Origin: Diphasiastrum complanatum
Lineage: Eukaryota; Streptophyta; Lycopodiopsida; Lycopodiales; Lycopodiaceae
Assembly (NCBI GenBank): GCA_029204225.1
Contig: CM055101.1
Span: 4,777,246 to 4,841,245, forward strand
Length of the DNA stretch: 64,000 bases
Direction of reading: 5' to 3'
Positions 23,964 to 33,575 of this stretch are shown here, piece by piece. How positions within the stretch are numbered: the stretch's first letter is position 1; every line of letters begins with the position of its first letter. The notes under the pieces were generated by a model. That model was not told the origin of the DNA, did no database searches, and saw nothing but the letters and a program-made list of their open reading frames with translations. Made by a program: the position numbers and the translations under genes.

Positions 23964-23976
23964 TGGTATCAGAGCC
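23964..23976 (+). promoter_or_regulatory. Primer-binding site of copia B
   Basis: TGGTATCAGAGCC, complementary to initiator tRNA-Met, abuts the LTR end. Confidence 0.88.
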
Positions 23977-24730
23977 AAATTAAGCTTTGCATGCTAACAT
24001 CTCTGATTGTTCAAAAATTTGAGAGCTAAATCAAGCAAAAAAACAGTTATACACTTTTCCTCACCTTCCTCTGAAGTGTGTTTGGATCAAATCGGATTGG
24101 AACTAAATTTTCAAGTTTGAAAAGTGGTACGGAATTCTGGAATTCCACACGTGTGAAAATCAGAGATTTTCAGTCCTTTTTATCTCCTTGCTTGTAGATC
24201 CAAAGATAGTGGTGTTATAGCTTGATGGAAAGCTTATGATGTGTACTTTTCATAGAAATCAAAACCAAATCAATTTGATGTGTCTAGCAAGAGTTATAAG
24301 CTCTTGAAGAGGGTATGGAGAGGTCCAAAATCTGAGTGACCACATTTTGATTTGATTCAACCGTGCTTTGTTCTGAGTCCATTGTTTTGAGCATCCTACA
24401 CGAGAAACTGAAGATCAAGACTAAGTTTGAAGTAATTGAACACCCTTTGAGCCTTCTGTGTATCAATAGTGTCTTCTTTTGAAGCATTTCACTCGTGCCA
24501 AAAGTAGGATTCAAACTTGCCAAAGTGTCTCAATCCACTTTGTGTGTCTGATCTAGATAATCTTGTTTTGTGGAATATTTGAGATCCATCTCAAATACAT
24601 TTGCAAGTTTTTCACATAGGAAGGTAGTACATCCTTGAAAATACCTATAGTGAAAGAGAGCAGCAACATTAAGTCAGATTGGAACAAGCTCAAACATATT
24701 ACAGTCCAATAACTAAGAAGTCTTCATATA

Positions 24731-25633
24731 ATGGCACCTCTAGGAGGATATCCTCTAGAAACAAATGAAAGACTAAATACTTCTAATTACTCAATTTGGA
24801 AGTTCAAAATGGAGTCTATTTTAATACTCCAGGATGTTATGGACGTTGTGCTTGGTGTTGAGGAGGAGCCTCAAGCACAGGCTGAAATTCCTAAGTATAG
24901 GAAGAGAGCTAGAATGGCTCTACATTTCATTAAGATGAATGTATTTAATGAAATTTTGAGAGAGATAGGATCTTGCACCACAACTAAAGATGCTTGGGAT
25001 GCACTTAAATCCATCTACGAAGCAAAAAATACTTCTAGAATACTCACTCTTAGGAATTAGATTTTTCAAAGTTTCCAAAGAAGTGAGGAGAGTGCATCAA
25101 CCTATGTTCTGAGAGTTAAAGATCTTCATAGAGAGCTTTCCTGTGTTGGTGTGACTATTAACCAAGATGAGCTAGTTCAAGTCATTCTAAATGGCTTGAA
25201 AGATGACTATGATAATCTTGTTTAGTCTTTTGCCATTAAGGAGGAGTTGCCTAATCTAGAAACTCTCCAAGGAATTCTTATTTCTGAAGAAGCTAGGCAA
25301 AGCTATAAACTTTCCAGGATGAACAAACTCGAGCATGGTGGAAGTGACAAAGCCCTCTTTGTCAAGGACAAGCATAAAGGAATGAGTAAGAACTAGTTCT
25401 CTCAAGCATCCAACAAAGACAAAGTCAAGGATCGAGACAAAGATGGTGAGGAGGATGATTCATCTCATCCTTCTACTTCAAAGACCAAGAAGAAGAAAGT
25501 AAAGTGTTTCTTCTGTGGCAAGAACAGGCACTATGCCTCTAATTGCTTTAAGAAGAAAAATCAACTCAAGCAAGCAAATCTCTCGAAAGAGATTGAAGAA
25601 GATTTTGTTCCAAGTGATGGAGAAGGATCACTC
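24731..25633 (+). pseudogene. Copia B gag with zinc knuckle
   Basis: ATG at 24731 (MAPLGGYPLETNERLNTSNY) follows a leader of about 770 bp. The UBN2-type gag domain shows NYSIWKFKMESIL, then DAWDALKSIYEAKNTSRILTL, then a TAG at about 25058. Further TAG codons lie at about 25223 and 25394. The zinc knuckle CFFCGKNRHYASNC is at about 25507-25548 and has the CX2CX4HX4C spacing. Gag packages element RNA. The same reading frame runs into protease. Confidence 0.88.
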
Positions 25634-26990
25634 ATGGTGTCCAGTTTTTCTTCATCACCTTTCAAGAAAGATGGAGCTTGGTACATAGGTAGTGGAGCTT
25701 CTTCACATATGTGTTATTCAAAGGAGTCTTTTGACTCAATTGTACCTTACAAAGGACTTAAGAGATCTATTTACACTGCTAATGATCATGAGTGCTCCAT
25801 AGAAGGAATTGGCAACATTCCATTGAAACTTGCTTCTTCCAAAGTTCTTGCACTTTCTAATGTTCTTTTCATTCCAAAACTTACAAAGAACTTGATTAGT
25901 GTGGGAAAATTGCTTGATAGTGGTTGTGATGTAAAGTTCAACTCCAATACTTGCTTTATCAAGAAAAATGACGAGGTCCTAGCTGATGGATTAAGATATG
26001 GTGGAATTTTCAAATTGAATTCTTATGAGAATGCAAACCTTTGTGAAGTTATTTTTTTTTATCTAAGGAGGAGTTGTGGCATAGAAGGTTCGGGCATCCT
26101 AACTTTAAGTCTATGTCTTCTATGGTCAAGAAAGAGAAGGCTATTGGTCTTCCAAAATCACTTTCCAAATATTTCAAGCCTTGTGAGGCTTGTGCTATTG
26201 CAAAATCACATAGAAAGCCATATCAAAAGTCTTTTATCAAGACTACTCATCCTTTGGAGCTTATACACTCAGATGTTCATTTTTCTTCTTCTAAAAGTAT
26301 TGGTGGTGCAACATGTTTTGTCACCTTTATTGATGACTTTACTAGATATACTTGGTTGTATCTACTTTCTTCAAAAGCTATGGTATTTGATCACTTCATA
26401 ATCTCAAAGCTTATGTTGAGAAACGGTTTTCTTTCAAAGTTAAAGCTTTAAGATGTGATGGAGGAGGTGAATACATCTCCAACAAGTTTCATGAATATTG
26501 TGAAGGTGAAGGAATAAAGAGAGAGTTTTCTTGTGCTTATTCTCCTTGTCAAAATGGAGTTGCTGAGAGGAAAAACAGATCTTTATGTGAATGTGCTAAA
26601 GAAATCCGAGTTGAAGCTTCTTTGCCTATTGAATATTGGGGTGAAGCTATAAATTTTGAAAACTATTTGTGCAATAGATTACCTCACAATGCACTTGCTG
26701 GAAAATCACCTTTTGAAGTCTTGTTTAAGAAGAAACCTAAGGTAGATCACCTTAGAGTTTTTGGATGTGCTTTCTTTGTTCGTGTACCCTTGGAAACAAG
26801 GAAAAGAAATGATCCTAATTCTATCAAAGGGATCATGGTTGGATATGCATCCAACAAGAAGGCTTACAGAATCTATGTTCCCTCTACCTCAACTACAATT
26901 GAGAGTAGGGATGTTATATTCCATGAGGATCAGAAATACATTCGAGGCCGAGTTCAAAGATTATCACAAAGATACTCCAATCATCACCCT
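25634..26990 (+). pseudogene. Copia B protease and integrase, protease Asp lost
   Basis: The protease motif reads AWYIGSGASSHM at about 25675-25710, where active copia proteases have Asp in WYIDSGAS, so the catalytic residue is replaced by Gly. A frame change lies at the T-run near 26050. The integrase zinc part is HRRFGHPNFKSMSSM and CEACAIAKSHR. The core has HSDVHF and TFIDDFTRY, a frame change near 26390-26450, then CDGGGEYISNKF and CQNGVAERKNR, so the DDE residues are present. The tail has GIMVGYASNKKAYRIYVP. A further frame change follows near 26950. Confidence 0.9.
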
Positions 26991-26999
26991 TGAAGACTA

Positions 27000-28704
27000 T
27001 CATGGAGAGATGGGGCCAAGAGTTGAGGAGGAGTCACCTCGAATCTTTTCACCAAGGAGATCTCAAAGAGAAAGATCCGAGCCTATGAGGCTTACATATG
27101 AAGATAGAGGCAAGCAAGTGGAACTCAACTCCACTAGTTGTGTTTATTTTATTTCACATGAGGGGCCAAAGGATGTATATGATGCACTCAATTCGAAGGA
27201 ATGGTATCTTGCCATGAAGGAGGAATATGATGCTTTGATGGCCAACAAGACATGAGAGCTTGTGGATCTTCCATCCAACAAGCATACCATTGGTTGCAAG
27301 TGGGTTTTTTGAGTCAAGTATAATCAAGATGACACAATCAACAAGTACAAGGCTAGGCTTTGTGCAAAGGGTTTTGCTCAATTTTATGGACTTGATTATG
27401 AGGAGAATTTTGCTCGAGTTACAAAGATGGTATCAATTAGAATCATAATTTCTATTGCTTGTTTTTTCAATTGGCAAGTTTTACAACTAGATGTCTCTAA
27501 TGCATTTTTAAATGGATATCTAGAAGAAGAGATTTATATGGATCAGCCTATTGGGTTCATCCATAACAAAGACAAAGTTTGTTTGCTCTTCAAACGTCTA
27601 TATGGACTAAAGCAAGCACCAAGGTCATGGTATTCTCGACTTAACACCTTTCTTGAATCACTAGGATTTAATCTTAGTAACTATGATCCTTCCTTATATG
27701 TCAAGTTTTCTGATAAAGATATTGTCATACTTCTCATTTATGTTGATGATATCATTCTAACAGGAAGTTGTATCAAGTTAGTTGAGGAAACCAAGATTGC
27801 ACTTGGAAAAGAGTTCAAGGTGCAAGATCTTGGAAAAATTCACTACATATTAGGATTAGAGATTGACTTTCTTAAAGATAAAGCTTTTGTATGTCAATCT
27901 AAGTATGCTCTTTCAATGTTAAAAAAGTTCAATATGTTAGATTGTAAGAGTATAGAAACTCCTGTGGAGCAAATTGTAAAAGACCCTAACAAAGGTGATG
28001 AAAGATCCTTCATGGACATCACTCTTTTTAAAAGTCTTATAGGCTCCTTAATTTGGCTCACAATAACTAGACCTGACATAAGCTGTAGTGTTCATAAGTT
28101 GAGTCAGGCTATGCAAAATCCCACTATTTATCATTGGAAAATGGCCAAAAGAGTGCTTAGATATATATCTTCAACTTTTGATTATGGTTTATTGTATAAA
28201 AGTAAAGATTTTTCTATAGTTGGTTATTCTGACTTGGATTTTGCAAGTGATATAGCAGATCGAAAATCTACAAGTACTTATGTCATATATCTTGGAGGAA
28301 ACTTGATATCTTGGCTTTCCAAAAAGCAAGATACTGTATCACTCTCATCTTGTGAAGTTGAGTATAAAGCACTCACTACAACAACAAAGGAAGTGCTTTG
28401 GATCAAGAGGTTGCTAGTGGAGCTAAAGATAATCATGGAAGATGATCTACCTATGATCATGTGTGACAACATTTCAGCCCAAGCCCTTGCCAACAACCCG
28501 ATATTCCATGCAAGGAGAAAACATATCGAAGTTGCACATCACTTCGTGAGAGAGAAGCTCATTGGAGGGAAAATCTGCTTGGAGCACATCGACACATCAT
28601 CTTGTATTACAGATGTGCTTACCAAACCTTTGAGTAAGAGTTCCTTCATCAAGCATAGAGCCAATCTTGGAGTAATACCAAGATCCATGTTCAAGTCAAT
28701 ATAG
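27000..28704 (+). pseudogene. Copia B reverse transcriptase and RNase H
   Basis: Linker and RT start read to WYLAMKEEYDALMANKT, then TGA (27253) and another TGA at about 27310. The frame 27427-28704 is open for 425 codons: LDVSNAFLNGYLEEEIYMDQ, LKQAPRSWY, then YVDDIILTGS at about 27739-27768 with the copia YVDD box. RNase H has GYSDLDFASDIADRKSTS, SSCEVEYKAL and KHIEVAHHFVREK. It ends with ADxLTKPL-like sequence (ITDVLTKPLSK) and a TAG 20 bp before the 3' LTR. This is the best kept pol domain of the element. Confidence 0.93.
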
Positions 28705-28721
28705 ATTGTTTTTAGGAGGAG

Positions 28722-29514
28722 TGTTGAAATGGAAAAGTAATCCATCTTGACTTTAGGCTTGCTACAAACATTGTACCATGCAAGTATATTGTTCCATAAA
28801 TGCAAATGCCAAGTTTGGCCTAGATAGAACTCGAGCTACATGGATATGTCATATCTAGTTTGATGATTACAACTTGCATATAGATTGTAGACTTAGAATT
28901 AACAAAATTATGCTTGTAGAAACTCGTGGCATTTCACATGCATTAATTGTAAGTGATTCATAGTGACATGCAAGGCATGCACAAAGTGAAATGGACACAT
29001 GCATGATGATTTGTACAATTCTAGTTAGAACTAGGACACTTGGTAAAAGTAGGTAAAGATACATGCATGAGATGTGACAAATGTCACATAGACTCTAGTT
29101 TTCACTTTAGATGTCATTGAAAGGTGGATGGATGTGGTTCTACCTTGAGCTACCTCAAACTCAATAAATATGTGTAGCTCTTCTCATATTTTTATGATAA
29201 AGAACCAAAGCTTTGTAGCTATCTCGTGCCATTTTGGATCCACACAATTTTTGCTTGGTATCTCTCTATCTTTCTCTCTCTAATTCGTGTTGAGGCTAAT
29301 GTTAATACACTAATTTCTTGTACTTTTGCTCATTTATGATTCATTGCTATCATACTCTGATGCTTAGCATGCTAGATTGTGGTTAAGCCATAACTTCTGT
29401 ACTAGATCTTGCTATTCAATCTAGAATCAGGTTATTGTGTTAATCACAAAGCTTAATTAGATCTATCATACATGTGGATCATCCCCACACGTGTGAATTC
29501 TGGAAATTTTGTCA
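28722..29514 (+). repeat. 3' LTR of copia B
   Basis: It runs from TGTTGAAATGG to GGAAATTTTGTCA, 793 bp, and is uninterrupted. It is preceded by the polypurine tract TTAGGAGGAG. It shows the empty site of Tat-2 at about 28812-28824. Confidence 0.92.
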
Positions 29515-29925
29515 GGGTTTTCATTATGGAGGGAAACCAAAGTTTAAATTTAGGTTTGGACATGTTATAAAAGGTTGTAACTCATGGGAAGAGAAGACAT
29601 TCTCTCTCTCTTATCTCATTCATGCTTATACATGATTCTCTTGGGTTCTATTATCAATTGGTGCACTATACTTGTGATGTCTTGCAATTTTGTGTGTAGA
29701 ATGCTCATTATCCACAAGTGTGAAATACATTAGCTTATTCTTTTTGTACGGACAACAACTTCATTTGATGTTTTGATTGATTTTTTATCAAGATCTATTA
29801 GAGTTTGTATCTCATTCATAGTGTAGATGTTGGTTTTTCTACATTGGCAAGATTGGTGATTTGTTGTCTTATAACCCAAGATCATTTTATGGATTTGGAT
29901 ATTAATTGATCTGAAATTCTTCACA
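29515..29925 (+). repeat. 3' LTR of copia A, right part
   Basis: It continues the copia A LTR from GGGTTTTCATTATGG to ATTCTTCACA. TCCTA at 29926-29930 is the second half of the target duplication. Confidence 0.88.
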
Positions 29926-30642
29926 TCCTAGTGAAATGTTAAAGACATATCAAACTATCCGAAAGCTATTAAAATGGGTTAGTATGAAGAAAGCTATATA
30001 CACATATGTGCAGGAATGTATTCCTTGTCAAGTGAATAAGGTGGAACATGTCAAGCAACCAGGTTTATTGCATCCGTTATCTATTCCTACACAATGTTGG
30101 ACAAGTATTAGCATGGATTTTATACCTTCCTTGCCAACAACGACTGGGGGATATGAGCATATTAAAGCAGCACATATACAAATGAAGCAATATGCTGACC
30201 AAAAAAAGATTTTTCGTGATTTTGATGAAAGAGATTTCGTGTATTTAAGGTTACAACCTTATAGATACACTAAGCTGAAGAAAACTCAAAGCGAAAAGTT
30301 GGCTCCGAGATTTTACGGACCCTTCAAAATTATGAAGAAGATCGGGGAGTTGAATTACGAATTGGATCTGCCATCAACAACCCGTATGCACGTGTGTTCC
30401 ATGTATCTCTTCTTAAGAGGAGTTTGGGAGAACAGTCAAATGCAACTATTACTCTACCATTGTTGGATCATGAGAGTAATATGGTTCTAGAACCAGCCAA
30501 AATTGTTGGATATCGAGACAAGCTATTGCAGAATGAGAAGATAATTAAAGAATATCTAATTCATTGGTAGAACCTTCCTGATGAAGACAATTATTGGGTC
30601 AACAACTCGTTTATTCAAAAGTGGCCACGACTATTACCATAA
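29926..30642 (+). pseudogene. Chromovirus integrase remnant with chromodomain
   Basis: Right of copia A the reading is the integrase zinc region (MLKTYQTIRKLLKW, CIPCQVNKVEHVKQPGLLHP), then SISMDFIPSLP with the first catalytic Asp. It jumps at about 30155 straight to AHIQMKQYADQKK, skipping the core with the other two acidic residues. The C-terminal part APRFYGPFKIMKKIGELNYE follows. After a frame change near 30390 comes a chromodomain-like segment (AKIVGYRDKLL-type sequence, then PDEDNYWVNNSFIQKWP) at about 30490-30640 with one TAG. Chromodomains steer insertion to marked chromatin. Loss of the core makes this integrase non-catalytic. Confidence 0.83.
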
Positions 30643-30746
30643 GCTATCGCAAATGACATTCACCGTTGATACGACCTAATTGTATCACTGGAGTTACTAA
30701 GCTGATATCTTCATTTTTTAGGACAAAAATGTTTAAGTAGGGGGAG

Positions 30747-31265
30747 TGTCATGTACTTTGAGTACACCAATACGTATCAAAGTGTTAGAATATCCATTGT
30801 AAGCTTTGTAGGCCCAAAATGAGCTATTAGTCTTAAGAACAAGGTGGTTCCCTCTTTAGGCCCCTAAGAGTAATTAATAAGGATAATAGGCCAATAACAC
30901 TTAACAAGGGCTAACTATCCCTCAAGATAGTTAAGTTCAGTTAAGTGAGAACATTGTCTATAACTAAAAAAGAGACATCAATTTTGGGATCTTTTGGCTC
31001 ATTTGCAAGTGAGAGCTTCTTGCTTCCTCCTTGTGAATGTGAGCTATGGGGATCTCCATTGCTAGGTCTCATGTGCCCTATCCACATGAATCCATGTTCA
31101 ATTTTCCATTGATTGTACTCTTTATTTCATTGCTAATGTGATTCAATGAATATCTTTGTGTTTCTAGCATTCTATGGATATGTTATCTTGATTGTCTTGT
31201 ACTCTTCTTGCTTTTAGCTTTACTATCATTGTTATTGCTATTAGTTTGGGATTTGGCACATGACA
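30747..31265 (+). repeat. 3' LTR of the chromovirus
   Basis: It starts TGTCATGTAC after the polypurine tract AAGTAGGGGGAG and ends GGCACATGACA, giving an 8-bp terminal inverted repeat (TGTCATGT/ACATGACA), 519 bp. The same LTR start occurs inverted at 7862. The 5' LTR was not found, so the element is 5'-truncated. Confidence 0.8.
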
Positions 31266-32150
31266 CTACCACCACCGTACCCATGTCCCTCGTGACATTT
31301 ATTGGCAGAAGCATCGACAAGCTCTAGTCATGTTTGAATAGAGTAATGTCTTTGTTTGGTGTATTGCAATACCAACTCCAGGCTTCTTTGTAGCTTGCAG
31401 TATATTTTTGAGCCCAAGGAGTTGAATGTTGACGAGATGGTCTACGATATAGTGTCGACAACCAACCCACTCCCACACAAGCTCACGAGGAGATTATGGT
31501 TGCATTTTATTAGGGCTTGCGCCAAGATGTACTTCGACATAGGCAACTTACTAGGGTTGTAGCATTGACAACATCACCACCACCATAGGTATGTCTAGTT
31601 TGACCCCCTGGGCCATGTTGAATTGCTTTTACTTTCCCAATTTCCAACGCTAGCAGCCGTGCATGCAACTTACTAACAACTTGTGAGTCATCCATTCATG
31701 TTGCAGGAGGATGCCCCAGCTTCACCACTACAGGGTGTGGAGGAGGCTATGTACTTGGACAATGAGCCACCACATCGAACCGACACCGTGTGGATCCACA
31801 TGTTGAGACAAACGTCAATATACCCGAGCCTGATATGCACATGACACCATGATGGACACTAAGGCCTTCAAGCCATACACAACATCCTCATGGTAGGCCT
31901 AGGGGCAAGGCCAAGCTTTAAGATCTACACTTGGAACAAGGCCATGAGACAACAAAAGTTGTAGCATTGGAGGCTCTTGGTTTCTCTCAAATTCCCACAA
32001 CATGCACATCAGGACAGAGACCTAGGGGCTGATTGAGAAGTTCTAGTATCGCTCCCAAGACAGTGTGAGGGAGAGGTAGGCCACCCACCAGTGGTAGGGA
32101 TCGAGCGAGGCTTAGAGCACAAATGCCTCAAATGGTACTCTTTGTAACTT
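31266..32150. other. Stretch with no recognisable gene
   Basis: It lies between the chromovirus LTR and the promoter region of the host gene. Plus-strand ORF 31356-31562 and minus-strand ORFs 31510-31695 and 32009-32365 show no family features or sister copies. Confidence 0.45.
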
Positions 32151-32822
32151 TTGCCGCGCGTCGCAAATCTTAAAAAATACTTGCCACATGAAAGGTTGTT
32201 AAATAACGACTGTGCGTGACATTGCCACATGTCGCTTAACCGCACAAACTGCATTTGGTGCTCATTTTTTAATTTTAAAGTTAATTTTTTTTTTGCATGG
32301 CAGTGCCACGAGAAAAAACCAAAACTCTTCTCGGGCCCCAGGGTCAGCCTATATTTGACCGGCAAGGTCCCTGAAAAAATGTTGGCGTAGATATGCCACG
32401 CGTGGCACAGCCACGCAAAAGGAAAATGTCAAAATTTCGGTTAAGTATCGAGTTTGTGTGGCAGTGTCACGTGGCAAAACGCCCATATGTGTAGTTGTGG
32501 CTAGATTTCCCTTACGCCAAGCCTTGGAAGCTAAGAGAAGAAGAGGCCAAGAGAGATGAAGAAGGGTACAACACCCACAAATAACCAAGAAGTAGAAATA
32601 GAGATAGATCTACACACCCCATGCATTTTCTAGGATCTACTATATTTTTAATTCTCGATCGAACATAACTTAGGCTTTGGAAGAGGCATCCAGTGACAAT
32701 TGTCGTTTCTCCAATCAAAGAGACTGCCACGAGAGTCAATCACCAATGGCAACCTGGTCATGTGGCCCAGCTAAGAAGTCATTCCTTGCTCCCTTCATTA
32801 TTTCCTTGTTTATTCCCTTGTA
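32151..32822 (+). promoter_or_regulatory. Putative promoter region of the INTS2-like gene
   Basis: Upstream of the first exon, the segment 32155-32480 has a cluster of GCCACG/CGTGGC words. It includes the perfect 14-bp palindrome TGCCACGCGTGGCA (32394-32407) and the G-box-like CACGTGGC (32468-32475). G-box cores bind plant bZIP and bHLH factors. Whether they act here is inference. No clear TATA box is fixed. Confidence 0.35.
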
Positions 32823-33233
32823 ATGGTTTATGGCGAACAGGAGAAGTTGATGGCGGAAGAATTATTGCGGTTCTTGGAGCACGGTGCTTCCGATCCACAC
32901 CACTCCTTCTTAACCCAAACCCTGAACCTAGCCCCTTCCATCGCCCAGCCTTTCATCCCTGCCCTCGCCCTCGCGGCAACTCGCAATCCCTCTTCCATTG
33001 ACATCCTCCTTTCTTCTGTTGCTTCCCACCCTGATACATTAACAGCACTCTCTTACTCTGCTTTGGACTACACGCAAATTTCCAAGGAGGTACTAGAAGC
33101 CGAGAAAGCTTTGGACAGTTCCAAGTCCACTGCTCAATCCCAAAGGAAAGATGGATTGGCTGCGAATACATACGAAGACGAGGAAGAAGATGCCGTTGCT
33201 GATGAGTGCATCGCTTTTGAGGAATCAAGCCGA
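32823..33233 (+). CDS. INTS2: INTS2-like gene, first coding exon
   Basis: ATG at 32823 (MVYGEQEKLMAEELL), with a second possible start at 32850 (MAEELL). The exon encodes 137 residues. The part IAQPFIPALALAAT, then IDILLSSVASHPDTLTALSY, resembles the helical N-terminus of INTS2 (a LLLPCLVRMAL-like helix, then a LLSGVEAVNSIVALLS-like helix). It ends in an acidic stretch (EDEEEDAVADE) and EESSR. The donor GTATGA at 33234 leaves phase 0. GC and codon use are higher than in the surrounding transposon DNA. The start choice is uncertain because no leader can be mapped. Confidence 0.65.
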
Positions 33234-33249
33234 GTATGAAATTCTAGTT

Positions 33250-33575
33250 TTCATTCTAGGGTTTAGGGTCTAGTGAGGGGGTACACACACCTGTCGTTCG
33301 CTAATATCAGTTAGATGCTTTCAGTTCATCTACGGTTTGAGTTTAGGGTTCAGTGAGAGTTTGCACAAAGCTTGCATTGGCTAATATCAGTGAGTTTAAC
33401 TAGGGCTAGGGTCTATGCAGGCTTCCCACAAAGCTTTCATTGACAATGTTAGTTAGATTCTTTCACTTTAGCACGGATTTAGAGTTTTTAAAAATCTTTA
33501 ATGGGCTAATATTAGTTGGATGCTCTCGGTTCAGCCAGGGTTTAGGGTCTATTTTGGGTTTGCACAAAGCTTTGA
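33250..33575. repeat. Diverged tandem repeat at the start of intron 1
   Basis: About four imperfect units of 70-100 bp share GCTAATATCAGTTAGATGC, a GGGTTTAGGGTCTA-type block and GCACAAAGCTTTCATT. Examples of the first block are near 33300, 33390 and 33511, and of the last near 33363, 33428 and 33564. Confidence 0.65.

Larger units (their letters stand above)
15896..29514 (+). mobile_element. Ty1/copia element B, split by Tat-2
   Basis: The 5' LTR is 15896-15993 plus 23271-23963; the 3' LTR is 28722-29514. The target duplication is AGGTT (15891-15895) against GGGTT (29515-29519), one mismatch, and the intact copia A 5' LTR shows the site as GGGTT. The internal part keeps all copia domains in order: gag, protease, integrase, RT, RNase H. 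Several stops, frame changes and a lost protease Asp make it defective. Confidence 0.92.
12296..29925 (+). mobile_element. Ty1/copia element A, split by copia B and Tat-2
   Basis: The 5' LTR is 12296-12927. The 3' LTR is 15670-15895 plus 29515-29925. A perfect 5-bp target duplication TCCTA (12291-12295 and 29926-29930) flanks it. Internal order is a primer site, an inverted gag-protease piece, integrase, and an unidentified block where RT/RNase H should be. The element cannot encode RT. Removing copia B joins the two parts of the 3' LTR into about 632 bp, equal to the 5' LTR. Confidence 0.9.

Noticed and set aside
32009-32739. Minus-strand ORFs upstream of the INTS2 first exon
   Set aside because: They overlap one another in different frames, show no motif, and lie in the putative promoter region.
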